Source: Diploscapter coronatus (Eukaryota > Nematoda > Chromadorea > Rhabditida > Rhabditidae). Taken from it: a DNA stretch of 64,000 nt. Every line of letters starts with the position of its first letter. The stretch's first letter is position 1. Positions 63,278-64,000 of the stretch are shown here, in pieces. The translations under genes and the position numbers were made by a program. A model generated the notes under the pieces. It saw nothing but the letters and a program-made list of their open reading frames with translations, was not told where the DNA came from and did not search any database. The stretch lies in assembly GCA_964036155.1 (NCBI GenBank), contig OZ038422.1, forward strand, positions 27,365,201 to 27,429,200. The letters are read 5' to 3'.

Positions 63278-63932
63278 ATGCTTTCAATCACAGGTAAGTT
63301 AGGTCATCTGAAATTGGATTAGATATAATTGTACGTATATGGAAAGGTCGTGAATTTGATTTATATGAGATATTATATCATGTTTACTTCATAGTGTATT
63401 AATTCAAATTGATAATAGTTTTTTTAAACTTTAGTCTTCTTCCTTGCCATTTCCATGATAGATTCCGGTCGCCTGATCAATGACAACGCTCTGAGAAGAG
63501 AGAAGAAACAGTTGTATCTCTGCGGCACCTATCCGAATCAGTATTATTCAAATTCGCGTGAGATTAAGAATTGCCTAAATTTTATCGTATGCGAAATTTA
63601 AGCTTGCCCAAGCCAGCAGGTCTGCCCGAATGGGGGAAGATATTTGAATGTCGGCTGTAGTAGTGCTGCTCAGGTGTTATTCGGGTTTTAGAGAATATGA
63701 TATTTAAATTAAAACATCTAGTGTACCCCGTATTATTCTGGGAAATCAACCTGTATCAATAGATGTTGCTGCACGGTCGTCGAATCCACTACTGATACGG
63801 CCCATTTTGGTGAGACTTCGAAATCTTATCTTCAGCTTTTTCATGAATCATCTGAAATCAAAAACTACCCTCGACCAATCTCATCATTTCCAATTATAAC
63901 TTTGTTTGCTAGAGATTCCATGTGCAAAGTGA
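63278..63932 (+). CDS. Small secreted cysteine-rich protein, unknown family
   Basis: I do not recognise the family. Five exons: 63278-63293, 63435-63557, 63603-63673, 63722-63809, 63913-63932, giving 105 residues. A signal peptide spans about 1-17 (MLSITVFFLAISMIDSG), interrupted by intron 1. The mature part has nine or so cysteines: YLCGTYP, PCPSQQVCPN, VGCSSAAQCTPYYSGKSTC, INRCCCT and a final PC before the stop. The CCC near the C-terminus recalls the ET-module genes upstream, but the QYCF motif and the CN end are missing, so it is a different nematode module (a CX-like module is possible). All junctions keep frame; the 20-base last exon is the weakest. The stop lies 68 bp from the window edge, so the model could extend differently. 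Confidence 0.65.
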
Positions 63933-64000
63933 TCCAACAAAGATCTCACCATTTCATTTTTTTTTCTAAAAATGTCCATTTCTAATGTCAAATGACTGTC

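Overview
The window is nematode nuclear DNA, most likely from a free-living rhabditid related to Caenorhabditis but not C. elegans itself. The evidence is protein-coding genes broken by many 40-60 bp introns with TTTCAG/TTTAG acceptors, AT-rich spacers, several genes whose proteins read as close relatives of C. elegans proteins (HSP-1, RAD-51, EBAX-1, DOP-1, WNK-1), and nematode-specific families (ET-module secreted proteins, an Sre-type chemoreceptor). I built the exon models by hand from splice signals, reading frame and alignment to remembered family sequences. Every complete model keeps an open frame across all its junctions.

Left third (1-16.8 kb), housekeeping and genome maintenance: the 3' nine-tenths of a cytosolic Hsp70 gene (+), thymidine kinase 1 (-), RAD51 recombinase (-) and a 20-exon ZSWIM8/EBAX-1 ubiquitin-ligase substrate receptor (+). 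thk-1 and rad-51 lie next to each other in the same orientation.

Middle (16.8-46.5 kb), neuronal and signalling genes: a dopamine receptor (-) whose N-terminal exon I could not find in a roughly 5 kb gene-poor stretch, a cyclic nucleotide-gated channel subunit (-) with a divergent ligand pocket and a GC-AG intron, the WNK kinase gene (+) with two alternative 3' ends, an orphan serpentine receptor (+), and a synaptophysin-family vesicle protein (-).

Right third (46.5-64 kb), nematode-specific genes: a four-helix membrane protein, two ET-module secreted proteins, a peptide-receptor-like GPCR (+), an Sre chemoreceptor (-) and a third small cysteine-rich secreted protein ending close to the window edge.

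Non-coding structure: several miniature inverted-repeat elements can be delimited with target duplications. They are a 445 bp element with 12 bp ends and TTAT duplications that encloses an 84-codon ORF, a Tc1/mariner-like element, a TA-flanked 395 bp element, and two (perhaps three) small hAT-like elements with 8 bp duplications. A roughly 90 bp hairpin element occurs in the introns of two unrelated genes. No CRISPR array, operon of bacterial type, rRNA or convincing intact tRNA is present. I found no clearly new multi-gene system. The most useful leads are the WNK alternative terminal exon, the divergent channel pocket and the mobile-element set.
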